Shown: piece after piece, positions 24,597-32,337 of the stretch
Position numbering within the stretch: position 1 is the first letter of the stretch
Layout: each line of letters starts with the position of its first letter
From: an uncultured delta proteobacterium
Lineage (GTDB): Bacteria; Desulfobacterota; Syntrophia; Syntrophales; Smithellaceae
DNA length: 47,486 nucleotides
NCBI GenBank assembly: GCA_903907985.1
Contig: CAIVQG010000030.1
Coordinates: 89,534 to 137,019, forward strand
Direction: 5' to 3'
Position numbers and translations under genes: made by a program
Notes under the pieces: generated by a model
The model's input: only the letters and a program-made list of their open reading frames with translations
The model's database searches: none
Told to the model about the DNA's origin: nothing

Positions 24597-24759
24597 GATT
24601 GAATTGTAGCACAATGCCTACTTTTTGTCTATACAATATCTACACATCTACACGGAAAAAACAATTGAAGAAAACCATGCCGCCAGGCACATCAGGAAAT
24701 GTAAGAATGATGAGACTTAGCGGCAATTGTCAGTTTAATAGAACGTCCCCAATATTTCC

Positions 24760-24942
24760 ACATCAAAAGCCTGCGAAGAATTATTAATCGGAAAAAAGTT
24801 TATCTTAGCGACATTGGAAACCGTCGCCGCAAAGATCAAGCAAGAGGTATTCCCGATTGATGATGTAAGAGCTGAAGCGGCCTATCGAAGAACTGTCTGC
24901 GGCAATCTTTTGCTGCGATTGGCTGATGTGCCTGTATTGTAA
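24760..24942 (+). pseudogene. Diverged second copy of the 3' end of the FAD-subunit gene
   Basis: 183 bases collinear with 23853-24035 with no gaps, ending at the same stop position. The first 39 bases are identical, then differences accumulate; I count about 22 in the first 162, and the last seven codons are unrelated. The frame is open and would encode 60 residues starting TSKACEELLIGKK, but there is no start codon or 5' part. Substitutions are partly synonymous, so it looks like the tail of a once functional homologue, not a fresh duplication. Confidence 0.9.
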
Positions 24943-25065
24943 TTCTCCTTTGTCGTTCCGTGCAAGCGAAATGCGAAAAGGAACTCACTATTATCAATCA
25001 TTTCATGAGTTTTGGAATAACAAATAGAGGGACTATACAAAGGTAACTGAAATAGTGAATTTTCA

Positions 25066-25101
25066 CTTAACAGAGACGTTGCAGGCAACATCTCTGTTAA
25101 G
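25066..25101. repeat. Large stem-loop between the FAD-subunit fragment and the lipoprotein gene
   Basis: CTTAACAGAGACGTTG (25066-25081) pairs with CAACATCTCTGTTAAG (25086-25101), 16 base pairs with one G-T, loop of 4. A small palindrome AGTGAATTTTCACT (25054-25067) abuts it. It lies just after the lipoprotein gene, read leftward, and may end that transcript, though no clear U-run follows. Confidence 0.75.
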
Positions 25102-25143
25102 CTGCTATCGTTTCTACCGAAATTGATATTTTTCGACATGATC

Positions 25144-25806
25144 CTACTTCTGCAAGCCTGTTAATAGAGATAGTATATCTTCTTCAAGATGCCCGGTTGG
25201 CTGGCATTCCGTCTGTTGTTGATTGCCTGGGTTTGTGAATGAGTTTTTTCGTCCTGAATTGAAACTAATTGTATCCGTCAATGTGGAAGGAAATTTACTA
25301 TTAACTTTTCGAGCCGAAATATTCCTTGTCAGGATGTATTTTGTATTAATTGTTAATTTTGTTTGGTTACTGCTAATTTCTTCAACAACAATATTCAATC
25401 TGCCCTCCAAATTCATTTTTCTATTATAAAATATTAATCCGTGTCCTCTTTCTAAATCCATTACCTCGTAGGTCTGGTTCTCTTTGGATGCAGGAAAGTC
25501 GTATGTTCTCTCACCTTGTGCATTTTTTACGTAAGAATAAATCCGACCGCAATCGACATATTTTTCAGGGTCACCACCATAGCTTACGTTTATTATCCCA
25601 GAGTTTTTATCAAGATTATTAATTACGTAAAATTGTTTTCCTAACATCGGTATCAAGTATTTCCAGACATCTTCCTTGCTCTTGTTAATGGTTACTTCGT
25701 TATTTAAAGTTGGATTAGTTTGTGGTGGGAAGTACTGCAATTTACCTGCACAGCCAATAATAGAAGTAGAAATGATGACTAACAAGAAGATTCTATAAGA
25801 TTTCAT
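25144..25806 (-). CDS. Lipoprotein of unknown function
   Basis: 220 residues. The first 19 form a lipoprotein signal (basic MKSYR, hydrophobic core, lipobox IIGC with C19 as the acylated residue). The body begins NEVTINKSKEDVWKYLIPMLGKQFYVINNLDKNSGIINVSY, a pattern seen in lipoproteins related to the START/BamC-like fold, where a domain of this type follows the linker; the end is polar and disordered. AGGAGGG precedes the ATG. AT-rich relative to neighbours. Probably anchored in the cell envelope. Confidence 0.8.
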   Translation of the reverse strand: MKSYRIFLLVIISTSIIGCAGKLQYFPPQTNPTLNNEVTINKSKEDVWKYLIPMLGKQFYVINNLDKNSGIINVSYGGDPEKYVDCGRIYSYVKNAQGERTYDFPASKENQTYEVMDLERGHGLIFYNRKMNLEGRLNIVVEEISSNQTKLTINTKYILTRNISARKVNSKFPSTLTDTISFNSGRKNSFTNPGNQQQTECQPTGHLEEDILSLLTGLQK

Positions 25807-25947
25807 GTATCCCTCCTATCTTGACAACTTCAGTAATAAATAAGGGACAGCGCCCTATTTTTTAAATATATAAAGTGAAACAACTCATTGAAAATAATGC
25901 GCAATATACTCGTAATTTTCTTTATATCAATTCTTTTTTTGAAAATT

Positions 25948-26074
25948 GACTGAAGACCTAAGGCTGAGGGCTGAAGGAAAGACAGCAAAATGACTGGATT
26001 GCCACGGAGCGCGAGGCGCTCCTCGCAATGACAAATACGGGTTGCGACGCAGTCTATGCTGGGGAATGACAGGG
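25948..26074. repeat. Cluster of dispersed intergenic repeats
   Basis: 25948-25977 is a single arm of the 'ctgaag' repeat found as a stem-loop at 11474-11534. It is followed at 25992-26032 by GGATTGCCACGGAGCGCGAG...CTCGCAATGACA, with an internal GAGCGC/GCGCTC hairpin, and at 26060-26074 by GGGGAATGACAGGGG, phrases typical of REP-like intergenic repeats. No coding frame in the 25807-26083 gap. Confidence 0.6.
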
Positions 26075-26083
26075 GGTGACCGG

Positions 26084-26926
26084 TTAGACGATGTCTTCCT
26101 TCCGGAAAAGCCGTAACAAGAGCGCGCCGAGGATAAGGATGTAAATAAGAACGTTGATTAGGGGATATATGGAGAGAAATCCCTGGAACCTTTCACCGCT
26201 GATCAGCGAAGAGGCAAACTGCTGGATGCCGGAAAGTTTCGGCCACAAATAGTAAAAAATTTTCCACCCGGAAATATCCGGCTGCGCACCCGATTGCTGC
26301 ATCATTGCCTGTCCCATCGGGCTTTGGCTCATCGCAAATATTCCGCCGGCCACAAAACTGACTATGCCGATACCCAGCACGCTCAGAAAAGCGATGATAT
26401 CGGACATGAGAAGCGAAAATAGAAGGACGGCTATAACCACAAAAAGCAGGTTGAGGCAGCAGATAAGCGAGGCCAGGAGATACTCCGGCATGACCATCTG
26501 CAAATTGATGGACGCAATAATGAACACAATGCCGTGCAGGATGAACATGAAGATCATCACCAAAAACCAAAGGCCGATAATCTTGCCTGCCACATACTGC
26601 CCGCGGGTTACCGGTTTGGACAGGATACACGACTGCATTCCTTCTTCCCGGTCGCGCTTCAATACACGCATCGAAAGCAATGCCGTAAGCAGCATCGCTC
26701 CGGCGGCAATAATATGGAATATCGCTTTGGACACAACCCGGACAACGGTGTCGGCATCCAGCGCCTGCCCGTTCACAATGAAATTGCCCTGAGAACAACC
26801 GCGGACCAGCAATATTGCGAGGGCGCAGATAATAAACATAATGATGAAGCTCTTTTGGCGAACTTCATCCAAGAGCGTATATTGCGCAATGCGCATGATG
26901 GAGGAATGTGTATTTGGTATTTTCAT
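26084..26926 (-). CDS. ABC-2 type transporter permease
   Basis: 280 residues with about six membrane segments: one near 28-45, then pairs around 70-90, 112-135, 140-195, and one at the C terminus (LINVLIYILILGALLLRLF). The cytoplasmic loop RVLKRDREEGMQSCILSKPVTRGQYVAGKIIG is the coupling segment characteristic of NatB/CcmB-like ABC-2 permeases. A loop of about 50 residues before the last segment (SQSPMGQAMMQQSGAQ) is probably extracytoplasmic. Begins 1 base after the ATPase stop. Exports an unknown substrate. Confidence 0.87.
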   Translation of the reverse strand: MKIPNTHSSIMRIAQYTLLDEVRQKSFIIMFIICALAILLVRGCSQGNFIVNGQALDADTVVRVVSKAIFHIIAAGAMLLTALLSMRVLKRDREEGMQSCILSKPVTRGQYVAGKIIGLWFLVMIFMFILHGIVFIIASINLQMVMPEYLLASLICCLNLLFVVIAVLLFSLLMSDIIAFLSVLGIGIVSFVAGGIFAMSQSPMGQAMMQQSGAQPDISGWKIFYYLWPKLSGIQQFASSLISGERFQGFLSIYPLINVLIYILILGALLLRLFRKEDIV

Positions 26927-26927
26927 G

Positions 26928-27632
26928 TCAACCTTTCACCAACCGGACAAACACATCTTCCAGCGTCTCGCCGTCCTTGACCAGCGTGGAAATTTTATCC
27001 TTTACCAGAAGCCTCCCGCGATTGATGATGGCGGCGCTATCGCATATTTTTTCCACTTCCGACAACAGGTGAGAATTGAGGAATATCGTCATTTCCTGAT
27101 TTTTGAGCGATTCTAAAAGCTGGCGTATTTCGCGAATGCCGATGGGATCAAGGCCGGATGTGGGCTCATCGAGAATTAACAGTTTTGGATTTCCTATTAG
27201 TGCGGCGCCCAGGCCGAATCGCTGAATCATGCCCTTAGAATAAGTGCTTGCTTTGGTGTGCTCCCGGCCTTGCATGCCGATTTGCTCGACGATGCGTCGG
27301 CATTGCTCCGGCGCTTCGGATCGGCTGATATCCAACAGTTCGGCGCAGCGTTGCAGATATTGCCATCCGGAAAGATGCGGCGGAATATGATGGTTTTCCG
27401 CGAGATATCCGACTGCGCTGCGGCAGGCTACATCCGTGCAGGGAAGACCGTTTATCGACAAGCTTCCCGTTGTTGGCTGGGTAAAGTCCAGCAGCATCTT
27501 AACTATGGTCGTCTTTCCTGCCCCGTTAGGCCCAAGAAGCGCAAAGTACTCGCCTGTTTTGACGGAAAAGGAAACATTGTCCACAGCGGCAAGGGAACCA
27601 TATAGTTTGGTTACGGTGTTTAATTCAATCAT
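26928..27632 (-). CDS. ABC transporter ATP-binding protein
   Basis: 234 residues with Walker A GPNGAGKTT (34-42), signature YSKGMIQR instead of LSGGQ, as usual in the NatA/drug-exporter group, Walker B LLILDEPTSGLD and the switch His in LNSHLL. Drives the permease encoded directly downstream. No third component or regulator is linked. Confidence 0.93.
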   Translation of the reverse strand: MIELNTVTKLYGSLAAVDNVSFSVKTGEYFALLGPNGAGKTTIVKMLLDFTQPTTGSLSINGLPCTDVACRSAVGYLAENHHIPPHLSGWQYLQRCAELLDISRSEAPEQCRRIVEQIGMQGREHTKASTYSKGMIQRFGLGAALIGNPKLLILDEPTSGLDPIGIREIRQLLESLKNQEMTIFLNSHLLSEVEKICDSAAIINRGRLLVKDKISTLVKDGETLEDVFVRLVKG

Positions 27633-27688
27633 GCGGGGACTATATTTATCCTGTTCTGATATGTCAATAAAATTCAGCCTCTAAACTA

Positions 27689-28165
27689 TCAGGCGTTGAC
27701 GGGAACCATATTCTCCGGTATCTGGATTGCCACGACTTGGCCGCGGGCGCAGATCAGGCCGTTGGCCGACAGTGTCGATTCCACGATCACTTTGCGACCT
27801 TTGACTTCTTTTACCTTGCCGCGGATTTCCAGCGGCACACCCAAAGGCGTGGGCAGCAGAAAGTCTACATGCAGCGAGGCGGTGACGAAGCGCAGCGGGG
27901 GCGGGCTGTCCATTTCGCGTTTTTCAGCGCGGTATTTAGCGGCCGCCGCCGTGCCCGTAGAGTGGCAGTCGATGAGGGAGGCGATCATTCCCCCGTAAAC
28001 AAAGCCCGGAATACCATTGTATTCAGGCCGGGGTTCATGGATGCAGATAGATTCCTCTCCATCCCAGTAGCTTTTAATCTTCAAGCCCGCGTCATTCAGC
28101 CGGCCGCAGCCATAGCAGTGGCTGAGGTTATCGGGGTAATAGTCCTGAAAAGCCTTTTTTGTCAT
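27689..28165 (-). CDS. PaaI-type hotdog thioesterase
   Basis: 158 residues from ATG 28165 with AAGGAGA upstream. YGGMIASLIDCHSTGTAAA is the hotdog helix with the acidic catalytic residue, and RFVTASLHVDFLLPTPLG the following strand. The N-terminal HCYGCGRLNDAGLKI (C17, C20) is common in a branch of these proteins. Would hydrolyse acyl-CoA or phenylacyl-CoA thioesters in the cytoplasm. Followed upstream by two other leftward genes of CoA/redox metabolism but with 68 bases between, so operon membership is uncertain. Confidence 0.85.
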   Translation of the reverse strand: MTKKAFQDYYPDNLSHCYGCGRLNDAGLKIKSYWDGEESICIHEPRPEYNGIPGFVYGGMIASLIDCHSTGTAAAAKYRAEKREMDSPPPLRFVTASLHVDFLLPTPLGVPLEIRGKVKEVKGRKVIVESTLSANGLICARGQVVAIQIPENMVPVNA

Positions 28166-28233
28166 GGAATCTCCTTGTAATTTGCTCGATACACTTACCG
28201 AAATCCGCTTCACGTTTCACGAGATACGAATTT

Positions 28234-29187
28234 TCAGGTGAATGTCAGTTTTGTTCCCGACATGTTCAGGATGAACTGTTCGGGCATTTCCTTTTCCATA
28301 TGCATGATCGCCTTGCGTCCCGTGCAGTGGACAGGAATAATATAACGGAGGGCCAGCTTTTTGAGCTCTGCGGTTGTCCTTTCGATAATGGGTTCGAACA
28401 GAGGGCCGGAAAGATGGAAACCGCCCATGACGGCGTGAACCTTATCGATGCCGGTTACTTCCCGGGCATGGGCGACTGTATTGATGATTCCGGCATGGGC
28501 GCAGCCGGAAAGGATCACCAGTCCTTTTTCTTTAATATTCATGACGATGGAAGTATCATCCTCAATGGCGTCCCACTTCTCGACACCGTCTTCAACAAAG
28601 TGGGCCATGGGAATGCCCTTCTCGAAATCACTTCGCTTCGGTACCTCGCCCAGAAAGAGGCAATTGCCGCCTAAAAGCGCAAAGTTTTCTTTAGTTTCGA
28701 TTACCTTCAGCCCCGCCTTGGCGACCTTTCTCCGGGTGAACTCGGGGAAGTATATCTTGAATTCTTCACTGAACTTCATGTAGCGGGGGCTTTTGAAGAC
28801 GCCGGGATGGACGATAAGCGGAAGGTCTTTTTTGCCGATCATTGCCGCGAGATTATCCAGGCCGCCTGTATGGTCGCTGTGACCGTGGGAGAGAACGGCC
28901 GCTTCCACCTGAGTCATATCGACATCCAGGGCGGCGGCGTTGCGGGCAGCGCCGTCTGCGGAAAAACCGAAGTCAAACAACAAGGTCCTTGTTTGGTCGC
29001 CGGCTGTTGTCTTGACAATGGCCGAAAATCCATGCTCCGCACCGATGGACACCTTGATCTGACCGTCTTTGATGGGCATTGCCCGGGTGACGACAGCGTT
29101 GTTGTCCATAGCGGTAATATCAATGTAGTTGTCCTGCAGGGTTAGTATTTCCACCTTGTCTACGGCATTCAACATAACAGGTCCCAT
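28234..29187 (-). CDS. Metallo-beta-lactamase-fold hydrolase
   Basis: 317 residues; HGHSDHTGGL (101-110) is the HxHxDH metal motif and SGCAHAGIINTV, GGFHLSG and IIPVHCTG supply the remaining metal ligands, in the pattern of proteins annotated as similar to the RFA-P/methanopterin-related MBL group. Start chosen at ATG 29187, where GGAGG lies 9 bases upstream; ATG 29196 is too close to it. Substrate unknown. Confidence 0.88.
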   Translation of the reverse strand: MGPVMLNAVDKVEILTLQDNYIDITAMDNNAVVTRAMPIKDGQIKVSIGAEHGFSAIVKTTAGDQTRTLLFDFGFSADGAARNAAALDVDMTQVEAAVLSHGHSDHTGGLDNLAAMIGKKDLPLIVHPGVFKSPRYMKFSEEFKIYFPEFTRRKVAKAGLKVIETKENFALLGGNCLFLGEVPKRSDFEKGIPMAHFVEDGVEKWDAIEDDTSIVMNIKEKGLVILSGCAHAGIINTVAHAREVTGIDKVHAVMGGFHLSGPLFEPIIERTTAELKKLALRYIIPVHCTGRKAIMHMEKEMPEQFILNMSGTKLTFT

Positions 29188-29264
29188 CTTTTGCATCCTC
29201 CGTTTATATGGTTGGCATAAATTCAATATTGGTGGTCCCAAAATCAAATTTGCTCATTTTCGTC

Positions 29265-29284
29265 ATTCCCGTGCAGGCGGGAAT
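29265..29284. repeat. REP-like palindrome
   Basis: ATTCCCG-TGCAGG-CGGGAAT between the nitronate monooxygenase-like and MBL genes; CATTCCCGTGCAGGCGGGAATCC is a common REP-type unit in environmental bacterial genomes. Confidence 0.7.
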
Positions 29285-29291
29285 CCAGCGT

Positions 29292-30284
29292 TTAAGCATT
29301 GCAGGCGTTGTTTGCTCTGGATAAACTATCCTTTGCTTCGGCGGCCATTCTCTCCATTAATTCCTTGCAGGTGGGAATGTCGTTAATCAGGCCGATGGAC
29401 TGACCGACCATTAGCGGCGCATAATTCACGTCGCCATTCTCCCAGGCCTCTTTGACCTTCTGGCCGGACAGCAAGGGAATCAATTCTTCAAAACCGCCGT
29501 GCCTTTCTTCAATCGCCAGGACTTCTTCCAGTACTTTGGATTTCAATCCGCGTCCCTGTAGCCCGATGGATTTTCCATAGATCACCGTATCGAATTCCTG
29601 CCGGCGAATCAACTCCTGCTTGATGTTGTCATGCACTTCACATTCTTTCGTGGCGATAAAACGGCTGGCCATCATGACGCCCTGTGCACCCAGAGCAAGC
29701 GCCGCTGCCATCGTCCGGCCATCGGCAATGCCGCCCACAGTCACAACCGGAATTTTCACCGTTTGCGCAATTTTGGGCGTCAGGATCATGGAAGTGACAT
29801 CATCACTTAACGGATGACCGCCTTCTTCAATGCCCGCCGCATAGATACCGTCGAAGCCGATTTTTTCCGCATGCAACGCATGGCGCAGCGCTCCAACTTT
29901 ATGAAACATCTTTACTCCTGCTTTTTGTAGCATTTCGACGGCTCCCATGCCGGCTACTTTATCGACCGGCGTGCCGGAAAACTCAATGCCCGCGACTTTT
30001 TCTTCCGCGCAGACTGCAATATACATTTTATGATGTTCCGGTGTAATCCGGACGGAAGGCAGGAGCGTGATCGCTATCATAAAGGGTTTATCTGTAAGTT
30101 TGCGGGTTTCGCGGATCGCCGTGCGAAACTCATCGGCTGTTTCATAATTGCCTGCGGTCAGGTTACCCATGCCCCCGGCGTTGGAAACAGCAGCGCAAAA
30201 ACGTGGTTTACACAGCCACATCATCGCTCCACAGATTATGGGATACTTAATGCCGAACATTTCCGTGATTGCAGTTTTAAACAT
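29292..30284 (-). CDS. Nitronate monooxygenase / 2-nitropropane dioxygenase family FMN protein
   Basis: 330 residues with the TIM-barrel signatures YPIICGAMMWLCKP, AVSNAGGMGNLTAGNY, DGIYAAGIEEGGHPL, PVVTVGGIADGRTMAAALALGAQGVMMASRFIAT (FMN phosphate site). In anaerobes these FMN proteins are often enoyl-ACP reductases (FabK-like) or of unknown reductase activity, so oxidation of nitronate is doubtful here. GGAGG lies before the ATG. Neighbour of a thioesterase and MBL protein. Confidence 0.88.
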   Translation of the reverse strand: MFKTAITEMFGIKYPIICGAMMWLCKPRFCAAVSNAGGMGNLTAGNYETADEFRTAIRETRKLTDKPFMIAITLLPSVRITPEHHKMYIAVCAEEKVAGIEFSGTPVDKVAGMGAVEMLQKAGVKMFHKVGALRHALHAEKIGFDGIYAAGIEEGGHPLSDDVTSMILTPKIAQTVKIPVVTVGGIADGRTMAAALALGAQGVMMASRFIATKECEVHDNIKQELIRRQEFDTVIYGKSIGLQGRGLKSKVLEEVLAIEERHGGFEELIPLLSGQKVKEAWENGDVNYAPLMVGQSIGLINDIPTCKELMERMAAEAKDSLSRANNACNA

Positions 30285-30432
30285 TGAACACCTCCGCTAT
30301 ATTCTTTTCATTGTTGATAATATCATTCCAGTTTTTTGATGACCTGAACCATATCATTAAGACCGCCGGTAAGTAAAGTATCATCAGTAATACCAACTCT
30401 CAATCAATGCGCTATCTTTTTGGCACAGCCTG

Positions 30433-30450
30433 CCCCGGCGCAGGCCGGGG
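30433..30450. terminator. GC-rich hairpin after the AmpG-like gene
   Basis: CCCCGGC-GCAG-GCCGGGG, 22 bases downstream of the leftward MFS gene. No U-run follows on the minus strand, so it may be a REP-type palindrome rather than a terminator. Confidence 0.4.
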
Positions 30451-30471
30451 TTGTCGGTTTCCTCAACAATA

Positions 30472-31758
30472 TCATTTTTTCCCGTACTCCGGATCAATCT
30501 TTACCAGCGCGGCCACGATAAATCCGGGAATGGTGGTAAACAAAATCCAGTAATAGAAATTTATATATCCCAGATGATCCTGAATCCAGCCGCTGGCCAT
30601 TGCGGGCAGCATCATACCGAGGGCCATGATTCCGGTGCCCATCGCGTAAAAGACCGTTTTGTATTCACCCTGCGAGACCATGATCATGTACATCGTGTAA
30701 GCGGTAAAGCCGAAACCATAGCCTGCTTGCTCCACTGCCACAGCTGAGCAGATTAGCCAGACATTTTCCGGCTGCGCGTACGCCAGATAGACAAAAATCA
30801 GATCCGGTACATGCATGATAATAACCATGGGCCAGAGCCAGAATTTCAAACCGTTGCGGTAAATAACAAAGCCACCCAACAGTCCGCCCAGCATGAGGGC
30901 TACCACACCCACCGTGCCGTAAATCCAGCCGATTTCCGCAGTGGGCAAACCCAGGCCGCCGATGGCTCGGGAGTCGCGCAGAAAGGGAACAACCATCTTT
31001 ACCAGCTGCGCTTCGGCCAACCGGTAAAACAAAAAGAAGCAGATAATAATGACGATATCTTTTTGCCGGAAAAACAAGGAAATGATCCGGAAGTACTCCG
31101 CCAGAAATCCCTTACCCTTGTCCAGCCGCGCCCGGTGATCAGCTGCGGGATAAGGCAGGACAAAGAAGTGGTACAGACAGAGAGCCAGAAAAACTGCGGC
31201 GGCAACAAGAAATGTAATCGACCAGGCGGAAGGTACCGGATAGCCGGACTTTTGCAAACTCCCGGCAAGGATAACTAGGCCCCCTTTGGAAGCAATAGTG
31301 GCGACACGGTAAAAAACAGTGCGTACACCAACAAACGCCGCCTGTTGAGGCGTATCGAGCCCCAGCATGTAAAAACCGTCGGCGGCAATATCATGCGTGG
31401 CGGAAGAAAAGGCCATTATCCAGAACATCGCCAGTGTGTAGCGGACAAAATCATTCGCGGGCAGCGTCAAAGCAACACTGGCAAATGATGCACCGATGGC
31501 CAGTTGCATCAAAACAATCCAGAAGCGTTTGGTGCGGAAAAGATCCACAAAGGGGCTCCAGAGCGGCTTAATTACCCAGGGCAGGTAAAGCCAGCTGGTG
31601 TAAAAGGCGATATCGGTGTTCGTCAACCCCAGGTCTTTATAAAGCATGACGCTAACGGTCATGGCAATCATGTAGGGAACGCCTTCTGCGATGTAGATGG
31701 AAGGCACCCAGGCCCAGGGGTTCCGATTCACAGTTGTTTTATCCTTAGATACTGACAT
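30472..31758 (-). CDS. AmpG-like MFS transporter
   Basis: 428 residues from ATG 31758 (AAAGGAC upstream). WAWVPSIYIAEGVPYMIAMTVSVMLYKDLGLTNTDIAFYTSWLYLPWVIKPLWSP matches the start of AmpG-type muropeptide permeases, and SSATHDIAADGFYM is the family's helix 4 motif. AmpG brings anhydro-muropeptides into the cytoplasm for recycling; related carriers take other sugars or peptides. Two genes away lies a SpoIID/LytB protein, which also touches the cell wall, a possible but unproven link. Confidence 0.85.
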   Translation of the reverse strand: MSVSKDKTTVNRNPWAWVPSIYIAEGVPYMIAMTVSVMLYKDLGLTNTDIAFYTSWLYLPWVIKPLWSPFVDLFRTKRFWIVLMQLAIGASFASVALTLPANDFVRYTLAMFWIMAFSSATHDIAADGFYMLGLDTPQQAAFVGVRTVFYRVATIASKGGLVILAGSLQKSGYPVPSAWSITFLVAAAVFLALCLYHFFVLPYPAADHRARLDKGKGFLAEYFRIISLFFRQKDIVIIICFFLFYRLAEAQLVKMVVPFLRDSRAIGGLGLPTAEIGWIYGTVGVVALMLGGLLGGFVIYRNGLKFWLWPMVIIMHVPDLIFVYLAYAQPENVWLICSAVAVEQAGYGFGFTAYTMYMIMVSQGEYKTVFYAMGTGIMALGMMLPAMASGWIQDHLGYINFYYWILFTTIPGFIVAALVKIDPEYGKK

Positions 31759-31909
31759 GAACGTCCTTTTATTGGTGTCTTTTGGCCTAAACAAGTATTA
31801 TGTATTGTCGACCGCGGGAAGAAGTCCATGTCCTGAATGTCGGGAGGGATCTTCAGGATATTTCGGTTATTTCGCTTCGGCGAAAGGACATCTTCCGGCT
31901 AATTAGTCT

Positions 31910-32335
31910 CTATTTTTTCCGTGCCTTCTCCAGTTCATCATTGATGAACCAGACTTTAATTTTATAGTAGTTGCAAAGCCACATCACGTATTTCAATTTT
32001 TCCTTATCGCCTGGTCGGTGATCCACTATAAAGATGGCAATGGCCGGTTTCTTTCCGGTCTCTTTGGCATAGTGTAATGCCTGACCGATCGCTTCGTGAA
32101 AATTATCAAGTTTATCTACTTCAATGGCGTAATCATCGCTGACCAGATCGGCCCGGCCATATTTTACGGGTACTTCCATTTTTGCCTTGCCTTTAAAGTA
32201 AGTCTCATTGAAAGCGATCTGGAAATCTCTTTCGGTATATAAAACCTGTTGCTTTGGTCCGGCGCACGCGGCGATAATACAGATAACCGCAAGGGTAAAA
32301 ATGATCCGTATGTTGATCGGCAGACTATTCTTCAT
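31910..32335 (-). CDS. Lipoprotein with PD-(D/E)xK nuclease-like domain
   Basis: 141 residues. A lipoprotein signal ends at C24 (lipobox IAAC). The body reads YGRADLVSDDYAIEVDKLDNFHEAIGQALHYA, the strand-strand-helix core of PD-(D/E)xK restriction-fold proteins: D63, then E72-V-D74, where the lysine of the ExK motif is displaced (D74-K75), and Q85 in the following helix. AIAIFIVDHRPGD and the final YYKIKVWFI also fit that fold. The start is 2 bases after the SpoIID stop, so the two are coupled. It would be exported and anchored, an odd place for a nuclease; it may be a binding domain only. Confidence 0.75.
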   Translation of the reverse strand: MKNSLPINIRIIFTLAVICIIAACAGPKQQVLYTERDFQIAFNETYFKGKAKMEVPVKYGRADLVSDDYAIEVDKLDNFHEAIGQALHYAKETGKKPAIAIFIVDHRPGDKEKLKYVMWLCNYYKIKVWFINDELEKARKK

Positions 32336-32337
32336 AA

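Noticed and set aside
24882-25139. Minus-strand frame of 85 residues
   Set aside because: It overlaps the FAD-subunit fragment in antisense and covers the 16-bp stem-loop; no family resemblance.
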